From JAVVHH01 sp964235765 (GTDB lineage: Bacteria; Pseudomonadota; Alphaproteobacteria; Acetobacterales; Acetobacteraceae), in the NCBI GenBank assembly GCA_964235765.1, contig CAXSDH010000002.1, positions 62,001 through 126,000 of the forward strand: a DNA stretch of 64,000 nucleotides. The letters run 5' to 3'. The notes beneath the pieces are model-generated. The model saw only the letters and a list, made by a program, of their open reading frames with translations. It was not told the origin of the DNA and did no database searches. The position numbers and the translations under genes were made by a program. Every line of letters begins with the position of its first letter. Within the stretch, counting starts at the first letter, position 1. Of this stretch, positions 11,800 to 19,803 are shown piece after piece.

Positions 11800-12852
11800 T
11801 TAGCGGATGGCGCGCAGCACCGAGCGGTCTTCGCCCGCCAGGGTGCGGTAGATACCCAGGTAGTCCTCGGCCATGCGCCTGGCCGTGAAGCGCTGTTCGA
11901 AGCGGGCGCGGACTGTTTTGCGCGACAGGGTTCCGAGCCGGTTCACGGCCGACATCGCGCCCATCTCGTCCTCGACGATGAAGCCGCTGACGCCGTCCTC
12001 GATGATCTCGGGCACGGAGCCGCGGTTGAAGGCGATGACCGGCGTGCCGCAGGCCAAGGCCTCGATCATCACCAGGCCGAACGGCTCCGGCCAGTCGATC
12101 GGCATCAGCAGGCCCACGGCGCCGCTGAGGAACTCGGGCTTCTGGGCGTCGTTGATCTCGCCGATCATCTCCACCCCGCCCTCGGCCAGCATGGGGCGGA
12201 TCACCGTGTCGAAATAGACCTGGTCCACCCGGTCCACCTTGGCGGCGATCTTGAGCGGGATGCCGCAGGCGCGGGCGATACGAATGGCCCGGTCCGGCCC
12301 CTTCTCCGGCGCGATGCGGCCGAGGAACGCGAGGTACTCCTGCTTGCCCGGCTGGGGGGTCAGCAGGTTCTCCGGCAAGCCGTGATGCACGGTCGCGACA
12401 TAGCGGGCCTGCGGCAGCGGGCGGCGCTGCGAGTCGGAGATCGAGACGATCGGTGCGTGCGGGAAGGTGTTGAACACCGGCTGCAACTCGGCGAGGTCGA
12501 GGCGGCCGTGCATGGTGGTGACGAAGGGCGTGCGCTGGCGGCCGAACAGGCTGAACGGCCAGTAGTCCATATGGAAGTGCAGCACGTCGAAGCTGTCGGC
12601 CTGCCGGCGCGCGGCTTCCATCAGCAGCATGTGCGGCGCGATCGGGTCGCGGATGGCCGGGTCGAGGCGCAGCGCGCGCGGCCAGATCGGCTCGAGGCGC
12701 GCCGAGGTAACCGAGTCGCCGCTGGCGAACAAGGTGACGTCGTGGCCCTGGGCCACCAATTCCTCGGTGAGGAACGAGACGACGCGTTCGGTCCCGCCAT
12801 AAAGCTTTGGGGGAACCGCCTCATGCAGGGGAGCGATTTGCGCGATACGCAT
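11800..12852 (-). CDS. glycosyltransferase family 4 protein
   Basis: GT-B fold glycosyltransferase of 350 residues. The N-terminal acceptor domain begins MRIAQIAPLHEAVPP and has the glycine-rich YGGTERVV loop; the C-terminal nucleotide-sugar domain has FLGRIAPEKGPDRAI and the E-x7-E type segment of GT4 enzymes (PEPFGLVMIEALACGTPVIA). The ATG chosen has AGGAG upstream on the minus strand and matches the family start; longer in-frame starts add unconserved sequence. It is a single gene, divergent from the PaiB-like gene. Donor and acceptor sugars are unknown. Confidence 0.85.
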   Translation of the reverse strand: MRIAQIAPLHEAVPPKLYGGTERVVSFLTEELVAQGHDVTLFASGDSVTSARLEPIWPRALRLDPAIRDPIAPHMLLMEAARRQADSFDVLHFHMDYWPFSLFGRQRTPFVTTMHGRLDLAELQPVFNTFPHAPIVSISDSQRRPLPQARYVATVHHGLPENLLTPQPGKQEYLAFLGRIAPEKGPDRAIRIARACGIPLKIAAKVDRVDQVYFDTVIRPMLAEGGVEMIGEINDAQKPEFLSGAVGLLMPIDWPEPFGLVMIEALACGTPVIAFNRGSVPEIIEDGVSGFIVEDEMGAMSAVNRLGTLSRKTVRARFEQRFTARRMAEDYLGIYRTLAGEDRSVLRAIR

Positions 12853-12982
12853 TGGCTTGGCAACTCCTGGACTGACGATTGAGACACCTAACGCCGCAAT
12901 CGAGGCAAATGTTTGGCGCGGCGCAGCAATTCGCGCATACAAGATCGTGCACGGCTATGACGGCCGGGAGAGGAATACCGGC

Positions 12983-13591
12983 ATGTATGTGCGCCCCGCC
13001 TTTGCGGAGACCGATCCGGCCCGCATCCGCGCGCTGATCGAGGCCAACTCGTTCGGCATGCTGGTCACGAACGGGGCGCGCGGCCTCGAGGCGTCGCACA
13101 TCCCGTTCCTGTTCAAGCCCGAGGCGGACGGCTTCATCCTTTCCGGGCACCTTGCCGCCGGCAATCCGCAATGCGACCGGCTGGATGGCGGCGAGGCGTT
13201 GGCGATCTTTGCCGGTCCGCATGCGTATGTCGCGCCGGGCTGGTACGGGGCGCAGCCTTCGGTGCCTACGTGGGATTTCGCCGCCGTGCATGTGACGGGG
13301 CGGCTTTCGGTGGTGACCGAGACGCAGGCCGTGGCGGCGGACCTGCAAGGCATGGCGGCGGCGGACCCGCACGGGTTCGACGTGGCCGCCATGGAGGAGG
13401 ACTACCGGCGCCGCATGATGGCCGGCATCCGCGCGTTCACGCTGCGTCCGGCGAAGGTGGAGGCGCAGTGGAAGATGAGCCAGAACCGCAGCGTCGGCGA
13501 CCGGACGCGCGTGATCGCCGCCCTGCGCGAACAGGGCGACGCCATGTCGGTCTCGGTCGCGGCGCTGATCGGCGAGACGCTTCCCGCCTAG
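12983..13591 (+). CDS. FMN-binding negative transcriptional regulator, PaiB-like
   Basis: Protein of 202 residues of the PaiB family, a split-barrel FMN-binding fold first linked to repression of sporulation and protease genes in Bacillus; most proteobacterial members have no tested role. Recognisable stretches are MYVRPAFAETD at the start, LEASHIPFLF, GHLAAGNPQ, the HAYVAPGWY segment, and KMSQNRS near the C-terminus. The ATG follows GGGAGAGGA. It is convergent with rpsU; the two stops are separated by a palindromic terminator that includes this gene's stop codon. Confidence 0.85.
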   Translation: MYVRPAFAETDPARIRALIEANSFGMLVTNGARGLEASHIPFLFKPEADGFILSGHLAAGNPQCDRLDGGEALAIFAGPHAYVAPGWYGAQPSVPTWDFAAVHVTGRLSVVTETQAVAADLQGMAAADPHGFDVAAMEEDYRRRMMAGIRAFTLRPAKVEAQWKMSQNRSVGDRTRVIAALREQGDAMSVSVAALIGETLPA

Positions 13592-13599
13592 GCGGGAAG
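13580..13599. terminator. 20-bp palindromic bidirectional terminator
   Basis: CTTCCCGCC-TA-GGCGGGAAG is a perfect palindrome placed between the convergent PaiB-like and rpsU genes. The PaiB-like stop codon TAG lies at its centre. It is well placed to end transcription from both sides. Confidence 0.6.
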
Positions 13600-13602
13600 G
13601 GG

Positions 13603-13806
13603 TTAGAAGCCCTCGCGCTCCAGGCGCTTGCGCTCCATCTTGCGGGCGCGGCGCACCGCTTCGGCGGCCTCTCGCGCGCGGCGCTCTGACGGCTTCTCGT
13701 AATGCCGGCGCAGCTTCATCTCGCGAAACACGCCTTCGCGCTGCATCTTTTTCTTGAGCGCCTTGAGCGCCTGGTCAACATTGTTGTCGCGGACGAGAAC
13801 CTGCAC
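13603..13806 (-). CDS. rpsU: 30S ribosomal protein S21
   Basis: Small basic ribosomal protein bS21 of the 30S subunit, 67 residues, involved in translation initiation. The sequence VQVLVRDNNVDQALKALKKK followed by a basic REMKLRRHYEKPSERRAREA tract is the standard bS21 pattern. The start is GTG, with GGAG about 12 bases upstream; an ATG in the same leader is out of frame. It is divergently arranged with def and the COQ9-family gene. The latter family is named in one model for being divergent from rpsU, so the neighbourhood is conserved. Confidence 0.96.
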   Translation of the reverse strand: MQVLVRDNNVDQALKALKKKMQREGVFREMKLRRHYEKPSERRAREAAEAVRRARKMERKRLEREGF

Positions 13807-13965
13807 TTGGCCGCCATCTCCTATGCGGTTGCCTGGGAGCGCGCTGCCCCGGACATGGTAAAGGGTTTCCGGACAGCCCATGCTGCGGAAGCGCACGGCA
13901 TAGCACCCTTGGCGGCGGCGCGCAAAAGCCTTTTGCAAACCGCCCCCAGCCACATATGAGGAAGC

Positions 13966-14562
13966 ATGGCCATCCTGAAGATCGCCCGAATGGGCCACCC
14001 GGTGTTGCTGACGCGGGCGGCGCCGGTGCCCGACCCCACCGCGCCGGAGATCCGCCGGTTGGTCGCCGACATGATCGAGACGATGGAGGACGCGCAGGGC
14101 GCAGGGCTTGCCGCCCCGCAGGTGCATGTGCCGCTGCGGCTGTTCGTGTTCCGGGTGCCGCCGGGGCGCACGCAGCCGGCCGAGGGCGATGGCGAGATGG
14201 GCAACACCGTCGTGATCAACCCGGCGCTCGAACTGCTCGGCGAGGACATGGTGCTGCGATGGGAGGGGTGCCTGTCCATCCCCGGCCTGCGCGCCGCCGT
14301 GCCGCGCCATCAGCGGGTGCGCTACGGCGGGGTGGATGCCGAGGGCCGGCCGGTCGGCGCCGACGCCAGCGGCTTTCACGCGGGCGTGGTGCAGCATGAG
14401 TACGACCACCTAGACGGGATCCTGTATCCGATGCGAATGAACGACTTCCGCCTGTTCGGCTTCAACGAGGAACTCGCACGCGCCCAGGCCCAGGCCCAGG
14501 CCCAGGCCCAGGCTCAAGCCCAGGCCCAAATCCAAACCCAGGAACAGGCGGGCGCGGCATGA
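13966..14562 (+). CDS. def: peptide deformylase with Ala-Gln repeat tail
   Basis: Metal-dependent enzyme that removes the formyl group from the N-terminal methionine of nascent proteins; 198 residues. All three active-site motifs are present: GAGLAAPQV, EGCLS with the metal-ligand Cys, and HEYDH with the metal-ligand histidines and catalytic Glu. The ATG follows AGGAAGC. After the helix ending around residue 171, the C-terminus is a low-complexity tail of alternating Ala and Gln encoded by a 6-bp repeat, which other deformylases lack. It overlaps the COQ9-family gene by 4 bases. Confidence 0.95.
   Translation: MAILKIARMGHPVLLTRAAPVPDPTAPEIRRLVADMIETMEDAQGAGLAAPQVHVPLRLFVFRVPPGRTQPAEGDGEMGNTVVINPALELLGEDMVLRWEGCLSIPGLRAAVPRHQRVRYGGVDAEGRPVGADASGFHAGVVQHEYDHLDGILYPMRMNDFRLFGFNEELARAQAQAQAQAQAQAQAQIQTQEQAGAA
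14482..14529 (+). repeat. hexanucleotide repeat (GCCCAG)n in def
   Basis: Eight tandem 6-bp units, five exact GCCCAG followed by GCTCAA, GCCCAG and GCCCAA, encode (Ala-Gln)8 in frame at the end of def. A perfect core next to decayed outer units is what slippage followed by point mutation would produce. Length changes in whole units would keep the reading frame. Confidence 0.85.
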
Positions 14563-15164
14563 TTGCCCCTCCCGAGCGCGGGCCCGAGCGGGACGCGGCT
14601 ATCGTCGCGATGTTGCCGTCGGTCGCCGAGACGGGATGGACCGTCGCCACGCTGACGACGGCTGCCGGGCCGGATGCGGACTTGCTGTTTCCGGGGGGCG
14701 CCCCGGACATGATCGAGGCGTATTGCGACCTGGGTGACCGCTGGATGGAGGCCGCAGGGGCCGAGCAGGCGCTGGCGGGGATGCGATTGCCCGACCGGGT
14801 CCGCGCCATCGTCGCGCTTCGCTTCGAGCGGAACCGCCCCTATAAGGATGCGGTGCGGCGGGCTTTGGGCGTGTTGGCCATGCCAGGCAATGCGGGGCTG
14901 GCCGCGCGGTGCACCGGGCGGACCGTCGATGCGATCTGGCATGCGGCGGGGGATACCTCGGCGGATTTCAGCTGGTACACCAAGCGGGCCATCCTTGCCG
15001 GGGTGTATGGCGCCACGCTGCTGTATTGGCTGCGGGACGGGAGCGACGACGACGCGCCGAGCCTTGCGTTCCTGGACCGGCGGCTGGCCGGGGTGGGCCG
15101 GATTGGGCGCATCCGGCGCCGGACTGCGGCCGCCCTGCGACGGTTTCGGCCCGCTGCCGCCTAA
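14559..15164 (+). CDS. COQ9 family protein
   Basis: Protein of 201 residues of the COQ9 family, also modelled as the rpsU-divergent protein. Eukaryotic COQ9 binds lipids and supports the hydroxylase COQ7 in ubiquinone synthesis; bacterial members are assumed to have a related role. The family features are DLLFPGGAPDMIEAY, DRWMEA, RALGVLAMPGNA and the C-terminal TSADFSWYTKRAILAGVY segment. Its start overlaps the def stop (ATGA), so both probably share a transcript leading away from rpsU. Confidence 0.88.
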   Translation: MIAPPERGPERDAAIVAMLPSVAETGWTVATLTTAAGPDADLLFPGGAPDMIEAYCDLGDRWMEAAGAEQALAGMRLPDRVRAIVALRFERNRPYKDAVRRALGVLAMPGNAGLAARCTGRTVDAIWHAAGDTSADFSWYTKRAILAGVYGATLLYWLRDGSDDDAPSLAFLDRRLAGVGRIGRIRRRTAAALRRFRPAAA

Positions 15165-15222
15165 CGGGCAACCCCGGCGCGCAGAGGGACGTTGATCGCG
15201 GGTGCAACCCGAGAGGATCAAA

Positions 15223-15303
15223 ATGCGCGGAATCCTGCTTTGGCTGATCGGAATCCCGATCCCGATCATCCTGCTGCTTTGGCTGTTCGGCGTCCTGCAC
15301 TGA
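15223..15303 (+). CDS. 26-residue membrane peptide
   Basis: A very short gene starting MRGILLWLIGIPIPIILLLW and ending FGVLH; almost the whole peptide is one hydrophobic helix broken by a Pro-Ile-Pro. A GAGAGG Shine-Dalgarno sits 6 bases before the ATG, and a strong hairpin terminator begins 7 bases after the stop, so it has the complete frame of an expressed small gene. It lies 58 bases after the COQ9-family gene. No function can be assigned. Confidence 0.6.
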   Translation: MRGILLWLIGIPIPIILLLWLFGVLH

Positions 15304-15310
15304 ACGCGCA

Positions 15311-15334
15311 GCCCTCTCCCGCAAGGGGGAGGGC
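15311..15334. terminator. hairpin terminator with GCAA tetraloop
   Basis: GCCCTCTCCC and GGGGGAGGGC pair over 10 bp with one G-T wobble around a GCAA tetraloop, followed by TATT. It separates the small membrane peptide gene from the convergent flavin enzyme, whose stop codon touches its edge. Confidence 0.65.
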
Positions 15335-16641
15335 TATTCCGAGGGCGCCAGCACCGGACTTGTCAGCGCCCGACTTGATAAGGCAGGCGCCGGCTTATGC
15401 AGGCCGGTCCGCAGCAGCAAGCTGGTAATGTAATAAATCGACTTGAACGCCAGCACCGGAATGACGGCGTTCCAGGTGCCGCGCAGGTTGCCCGCCAGCA
15501 GGCTGACCAGGCCGTCGCGCATGCGGAGCACGTTGCGGGGCGCCATGAAAAGCAGGCGGAGGGCGGGCGTGTTGATGCGGTAGATCAGCCAGCTCAGCCG
15601 CTGCATGGCGTGGCGCATGTCGCGTTCCATCCGCGCCGCCATGGCCTGGCCTTGCGCTGGCTTCTCGAGCCAGGCGCTGGCGACATCGGCGCCCATCTCG
15701 CCCGCGGTCATGGCCAGCAGCACGCCGCTGCTGAACACCGGGTCGAGGAAGGCGAAGGCGTCGCCGATCATGAGGTAGCCTTCGCCGTACGAGCGGTCCG
15801 CGTAATAGGAGTAGTTGCCGGTGCTGGTGACGTCGGAGACGATTTCGGCGCCCTGCATGCGGGCGGAGACGGTGGGGCTGCCCTGGATGCGGTCCATGAA
15901 CAGCTCGTGCGGCGTGCCGCGGCGCGCCTTGAAAGCGGACTGGTTGCCGACGAACCCGACGCTCATGACGTCGTCGGGCAGGGGGATCAGCCAGAACCAG
16001 CCGTCCTCGGCCAGGTGCACGCTGATGTAGCCCTCGCGGTCCCCGGTGCGGCGCTCGACGCCGCGGAAGTGCGCGTAGAGGGCGGCGGTGTTGTTCTGCT
16101 TGTTGGATTGCTTGGTGCGCAGCTTGGCGGCGAGGAAGGTGTCGCGGCCGGAGGCGTCCAGCACGAAGCGGGGGGCGAAGGCCTGCGCGGCGCCGTCGGG
16201 TCCGGTGGCGGTCACCTCGGCGCGGCCGCCGGGGGGTGCGAAGGTGATGGCCGTGACCTTGGTGCCCTGGCGGGCGTGGGCGCCGCGCTCCTCGGCGGTG
16301 CGGAACAGCAGGGCGTCGAACTCCGCCCGGCGGACCTGCCAACTGAAGGTGTATTGCTTGTCGAGGCCTTGGGCGAAGGAGAACTGCACCGCCTTGCCGG
16401 TCTGGTCGGAGACGAACTCGGCGCCGGGCTTGTGCACGCCGATGGCGGCCACCTGCTCGCGCAGGCCGAGCCGGTCGAGGATGGCGGTGTTGCGGGGCAG
16501 CAGGGATTCACCGATGTGGAAGCGGGGATGCCGCTCCTTTTCCAGCAGCACCACGTGCCGCCCGCGCTCGGCCAGCAATGCGGCCGCGGTCGACCCGGCC
16601 GGGCCGCCGCCGATGATGAGGATGTCGCATTCAGTCGCCAT
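15334..16641 (-). CDS. flavin-dependent halogenase-like oxidoreductase of the pigment cluster
   Basis: FAD-dependent protein of 435 residues of the halogenase/geranylgeranyl-reductase superfamily. Visible features are the N-terminal FAD motif GGGPAGSTAAALLAERG, FHIGESLLP near residue 45, the WFWLIP tract (the WxWxIP signature of flavin-dependent halogenases) near residue 211, and a second FAD contact GDAFAFLDPVFSSGV. It is the last gene of the aryl-polyene-type operon, 30 bases after the ketoreductase. Related enzymes occur in aryl polyene clusters, including the one for brominated xanthomonadin, so ring halogenation of the pigment is plausible, but many relatives carry WxWxIP without proven halogenase activity. 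The ATG is preferred to an upstream TTG because the protein then starts directly at the FAD fold. Confidence 0.8.
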   Translation of the reverse strand: MATECDILIIGGGPAGSTAAALLAERGRHVVLLEKERHPRFHIGESLLPRNTAILDRLGLREQVAAIGVHKPGAEFVSDQTGKAVQFSFAQGLDKQYTFSWQVRRAEFDALLFRTAEERGAHARQGTKVTAITFAPPGGRAEVTATGPDGAAQAFAPRFVLDASGRDTFLAAKLRTKQSNKQNNTAALYAHFRGVERRTGDREGYISVHLAEDGWFWLIPLPDDVMSVGFVGNQSAFKARRGTPHELFMDRIQGSPTVSARMQGAEIVSDVTSTGNYSYYADRSYGEGYLMIGDAFAFLDPVFSSGVLLAMTAGEMGADVASAWLEKPAQGQAMAARMERDMRHAMQRLSWLIYRINTPALRLLFMAPRNVLRMRDGLVSLLAGNLRGTWNAVIPVLAFKSIYYITSLLLRTGLHKPAPALSSRALTSPVLAPSE

Positions 16642-16671
16642 GCCGCATCGTCCCAATCCAGGGTTTCGAGG

Positions 16672-17391
16672 TCAAGCCATCCCGCCGTTGATCGAGATCG
16701 CCTGCCCCGTGATGTAGGCCGCCTGGCCGGAGCACAAGAAGCCGACCAGGTCGGCGACCTCCTCCGGCTGCCCGGCCCGGCGCATCGGCACGATCTCGGC
16801 GATCCGCTTGGCGTCCATCACCCGGTCCACGGCGGGCGAGGCGATGACGCCTGGGGCGACGGCGTTGACGGTGACGCCGCGGCTGGCCACCTCGCGGGAC
16901 AGCGACTTCACGGCGCCGATCAGCCCGGCCTTGGCGGCCGCGTAGTTCACCTGGCCGCGGTTGCCCATGAGGGCTGATACGGACGAGACGGCGACGATCC
17001 GCCCCCAGCGCGTGGCCATCAAGGGCAGCAGCAGCGGCCGCAGGACGGCGTAGAAGCCGCCGAGCGAGACGTCGAGCACGCCCTGCCATTGGCCGGGGCT
17101 CATGGCCGCCATCGGCACGTCGTCATGCGTGCCGGCGTTGTGGACCACGACCTGCGGCACGCCGGCTTGCAGCAGGCGGAGCATCGCCGCCTCGGTGTCC
17201 GGGATGCTGGCGAGGTCGCAGGCGAGGGCCTCCGCCGAGCCGCCGCCCTCCCGGATCGCGCCGGCCAGGGCCTGGGCGCGGTCCAGCCCGGCATGGGCGT
17301 GGACCATGACATGCAGCCCATCGGCGGCCAGCCGCCGGCAGATTGCCGCGCCGAGCGGGCTCGCGCCGCCGGTGACGAGCGCGCGTTTCAT
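16672..17391 (-). CDS. 3-oxoacyl-ACP reductase (FabG-like, ApeQ-type)
   Basis: Short-chain dehydrogenase of 239 residues that reduces the beta-ketoacyl-ACP during polyene chain building, using NADPH. The nucleotide site is VTGGASPLGAAI, with NAG as HNAGTHDD. The catalytic Ser and the YxxxK pair are in SSVSALMGNRGQVNYAAAKAG, and the C-terminus ITGQAISINGGMA is typical. Its ATG overlaps the stop of the preceding dehydratase by 4 bases. Context places it in aryl polyene synthesis rather than housekeeping fatty acid synthesis. Confidence 0.9.
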   Translation of the reverse strand: MKRALVTGGASPLGAAICRRLAADGLHVMVHAHAGLDRAQALAGAIREGGGSAEALACDLASIPDTEAAMLRLLQAGVPQVVVHNAGTHDDVPMAAMSPGQWQGVLDVSLGGFYAVLRPLLLPLMATRWGRIVAVSSVSALMGNRGQVNYAAAKAGLIGAVKSLSREVASRGVTVNAVAPGVIASPAVDRVMDAKRIAEIVPMRRAGQPEEVADLVGFLCSGQAAYITGQAISINGGMA

Positions 17392-17807
17392 CGCGGGAGC
17401 GCGATGGTGGCCCGGCCGCACACCAGCAGGGCGCCGGCGGCACTGTGGACTTCGAGCGCATAGACCATCCCGAAGCCTTCCTGCGCCTCCATGATCGCGG
17501 AGACCGCCAGGGGGCCGAGGTTCGGTTCGTCCAGGCGGTCGGCGTGCAGCGCCACGGTCCGCAGCGCCGCGACGTAGCCTGCGGGCTGGGCCACGCCGCC
17601 GGCCCGCAGCGCCCCGTGCAGCGCGGCCGCCTGCAGGGCGTATTCGAGGCCGCAGACCGAGGCGAGCCGGCCGGCGTGGCGGAGCGGGTTGGCGGGGTCG
17701 AGGTGCGACCGCGCGCGGCACAGGATGCCGGCGGCGTCCCAGCGCACGACCTCGTCCAGCAGCACCATGGCGCCGGCGTGGGGGATCAGCGCCGCGATAT
17801 CGGTCAG
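17388..17807 (-). CDS. 3-hydroxyacyl-ACP dehydratase (ApeP-like hotdog protein)
   Basis: Hotdog-fold protein of about 139 residues resembling the ApeP-type dehydratases of aryl polyene clusters, which remove water to create each conjugated double bond. The conserved beginning LTDIAALIPHAGAMVLLDEV corresponds to the PHxxPMxLLD motif with the catalytic-type His. No ATG, GTG or TTG lies close upstream in frame, and the first ATG (the M of MVLLD) would remove that His. The best start is therefore CTG, overlapping the TGA of the preceding gene (CTGA), with CCAGGTG just upstream. Product confidence is good; the start is inferred. Confidence 0.75.
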   Translation of the reverse strand: MTDIAALIPHAGAMVLLDEVVRWDAAGILCRARSHLDPANPLRHAGRLASVCGLEYALQAAALHGALRAGGVAQPAGYVAALRTVALHADRLDEPNLGPLAVSAIMEAQEGFGMVYALEVHSAAGALLVCGRATIALPR

Positions 17808-18616
17808 GGCTGCACCTGGAGCTGGAGGCTGCCATTCAGGTAGGGAACGGCGATGCGGCTTGGCTCGCGCCGGGCCAGCGCGATCAGCAGGGGCAGCGCC
17901 CGCGCGGCCGGGTTGCCTTGCGCCAGAAGGAGCAGGGCGGGATCGTGGGGTCGGGCGGGATCGTGGGGTTGGGCGGCCTGCGCCGGGTCTGCGTGGTAGG
18001 CGACGGCGAGGCTTGGGGAGCCCGGCGCGGGCGGCCCAAGCACCAGGGCGAGGGCGAAGGCGGCGCCGGTCCGCCGCTTCGCGTCGAGCGGGGCGGGCAT
18101 TGGGTGGTCGTAGCAGCACAGCAGCACCGGCCGCCGCCCGGATGACAGGTCCGCCATCGCAGTGAGCAGGCTGGCCGCCCAGGTGAAGTCGTGGCAGCCC
18201 AGGCAGGTCGCCGGCTCCCGGCTGGCGGTGGCGATCGACCAGTAGCCCGCGGCGGCATTGTGGACCGAGTTGTGGAACTGGGTCGGCGAGACGATGCGTT
18301 CCTCCGAGGTCGTGGACAGGGCGTCGAGGATGCCGCCGACCACCACGCCGTCGCCGTTGCTGCTGCCGAACACGGGGCGGAGCGAGCGGGGCGGCAGCCC
18401 CGAGGCGGTTGCTGCCTCGTGCGCGACGGCCAGGGCCAGGCGCACCACCGGGCCGGTGCGGCGGCGTTCGGTCGCGGGGAGGATGGCGGGGGGCGGGGCG
18501 GGCGAAGGCCGGGGCAGGTAGGGCGTGTTCCCGGCGAGGATGGGGTGGCTCGCCGCCCAGCCTTCCAGGCCGGGACCCCAGACCGAGATGCCGAGGATCG
18601 AGGCTTCGAGGGTCAA
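17804..18616 (-). CDS. beta-ketoacyl synthase-like chain length factor
   Basis: Protein of about 270 residues matching the beta-ketoacyl-synthase N-terminal-like family found beside the ketosynthase in aryl polyene and related clusters. Such proteins pair with an active ketosynthase and help set chain length. The visible features are ILGISVWGPGLEGW at the start, GSSNGDGVV, and PTQFHNSVHNAAAGYWSI. The usual active-site cysteine context of a true ketosynthase is absent. The likely start is TTG overlapping the ketosynthase stop by 4 bases, which gives the expected N-terminus. Confidence 0.82.
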   Translation of the reverse strand: MTLEASILGISVWGPGLEGWAASHPILAGNTPYLPRPSPAPPPAILPATERRRTGPVVRLALAVAHEAATASGLPPRSLRPVFGSSNGDGVVVGGILDALSTTSEERIVSPTQFHNSVHNAAAGYWSIATASREPATCLGCHDFTWAASLLTAMADLSSGRRPVLLCCYDHPMPAPLDAKRRTGAAFALALVLGPPAPGSPSLAVAYHADPAQAAQPHDPARPHDPALLLLAQGNPAARALPLLIALARREPSRIAVPYLNGSLQLQVQP

Positions 18617-19803
18617 TGCAGCATGCCGAAAACCAGGCTGCAGTTGATGCCGCCGAAGCCGAAGGCGTTGCTGACGACGCGCCGCACCGGGCGCGCCAGG
18701 TTGCCGGTGGCGACCTGGGCGCGGAAGGCCGGGTCGGGCGCGTCCACGCCCAGGCAGCCCGCGACGAAGCCGGCCTCCATGCATTGCCCGGCGATCACCG
18801 CCTCCAGGATGCCGCAGGCGCCCAGGGTGTGGCCGGTCCAGCCCTTGGTGGAGCTGCAGGGCACCGCGTCGCCGAACACCTCGAACACGGCGAGGTCCTC
18901 CATCGCGTCGTTGGCGCGGGTGCCGGTGCCGTGCAGGTTCACCCAGTCGATCTCGTGCGGCGCCAGCCCGGCCGCGTCCAGGGCCTGGCGCATCGCGGCG
19001 ATCGCGCCGGCGCCCTCCGGATGCGGGGACGACATGTGGTGGCCGTCGCTGCTGGCGCCCCCGCCAAGCAAAGCGAGCCGGGGACGGCTTGGCCCCGCGC
19101 CGTCCCGCTCGAGCAAGGCGAAGCCGGCGGCCTCGCCGATGGAGATGCCGGAGCGGGCGGGGCCGCAGGGGCGGCAGGGGGTGGGCGAGATCAGCTCCAG
19201 CGCCTGGAAGCCGTGCAGGGTCATGCGGCACAGGCTGTCGGCGCCGCCGACCACGGCCGCGTCGCACAGCCCGGCCTGGATCAGGTTCGCCGCATCCATG
19301 AAGCAGCGGGCGCTGCTGGCGCAGGCGGTGGAGATCACCAGCGCGGGGCCGCGCAGGCCCAGGGCGGCGCGGACGAAGCCGCCGAGGGAGTAGAGGTCCT
19401 GCGTGCGGGCGTAGTCGAAGCCGGGCGGCAGCGCGCCGGCGGCGCCGCGGCGGCGGTAGGCGTCTTCGGCGGCGGCGACCCCGCTGGTGCTGGTGCCGAG
19501 CACGACGGCGATCCGGCTGGGGCCGTAGCGGTCCCGCGCCGCCGCGACGGCCCCGGCGAAGCCGTCGGCATGGAGCGCCATGCCGGCCAGGCGGTTGTTG
19601 CGGCAGTCATAGGTCTCGAGCCCCGGCGGCATCGCGTAGGATTCCACGCCCGCCACCCGGCCGATCCAGCCGCCGACGGCCGCGTCGAAGTCGTTGGCGC
19701 GCAGGCCGCTGCGGCGGGCCAGCAGGGCCTCGCGGTGCGCGGCGGCGCCCTGGCCGAGGGCGGAGACGGCGCTGCTGGCGGTCAGGAACAAGGGTTCGTT
19801 CAG
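18613..19803 (-). CDS. beta-ketoacyl-ACP synthase (ApeO-like)
   Basis: Ketosynthase of about 396 residues that elongates the polyene chain with malonyl-ACP. The Cys-His-His triad is visible: ISTACASSARC holds the nucleophile, NLHGTGT the first His, and TKGWTGHTLGACG the second. The C-terminal SNAFGFGGIN loop is typical of the FabF/B family. The start is uncertain: CTG at 19803 overlaps the exporter stop, follows CGAGG and keeps the NEPLFLTA N-terminus, while a TTG four codons later lacks a convincing ribosome site. It is the only obvious complete ketosynthase in this cluster, whereas enterobacterial ape clusters carry more. Confidence 0.86.
   Translation of the reverse strand: MNEPLFLTASSAVSALGQGAAAHREALLARRSGLRANDFDAAVGGWIGRVAGVESYAMPPGLETYDCRNNRLAGMALHADGFAGAVAAARDRYGPSRIAVVLGTSTSGVAAAEDAYRRRGAAGALPPGFDYARTQDLYSLGGFVRAALGLRGPALVISTACASSARCFMDAANLIQAGLCDAAVVGGADSLCRMTLHGFQALELISPTPCRPCGPARSGISIGEAAGFALLERDGAGPSRPRLALLGGGASSDGHHMSSPHPEGAGAIAAMRQALDAAGLAPHEIDWVNLHGTGTRANDAMEDLAVFEVFGDAVPCSSTKGWTGHTLGACGILEAVIAGQCMEAGFVAGCLGVDAPDPAFRAQVATGNLARPVRRVVSNAFGFGGINCSLVFGMLH

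Noticed and set aside
14482..14529. Repeat array considered as a possible CRISPR
   Set aside because: Units are 6 bp without spacers and encode Ala-Gln in frame; it is a microsatellite.
15397..16977. 526-codon frame opposite the halogenase-like gene
   Set aside because: Antisense shadow; no family signature, and it runs across the junction of two genuine minus-strand genes.
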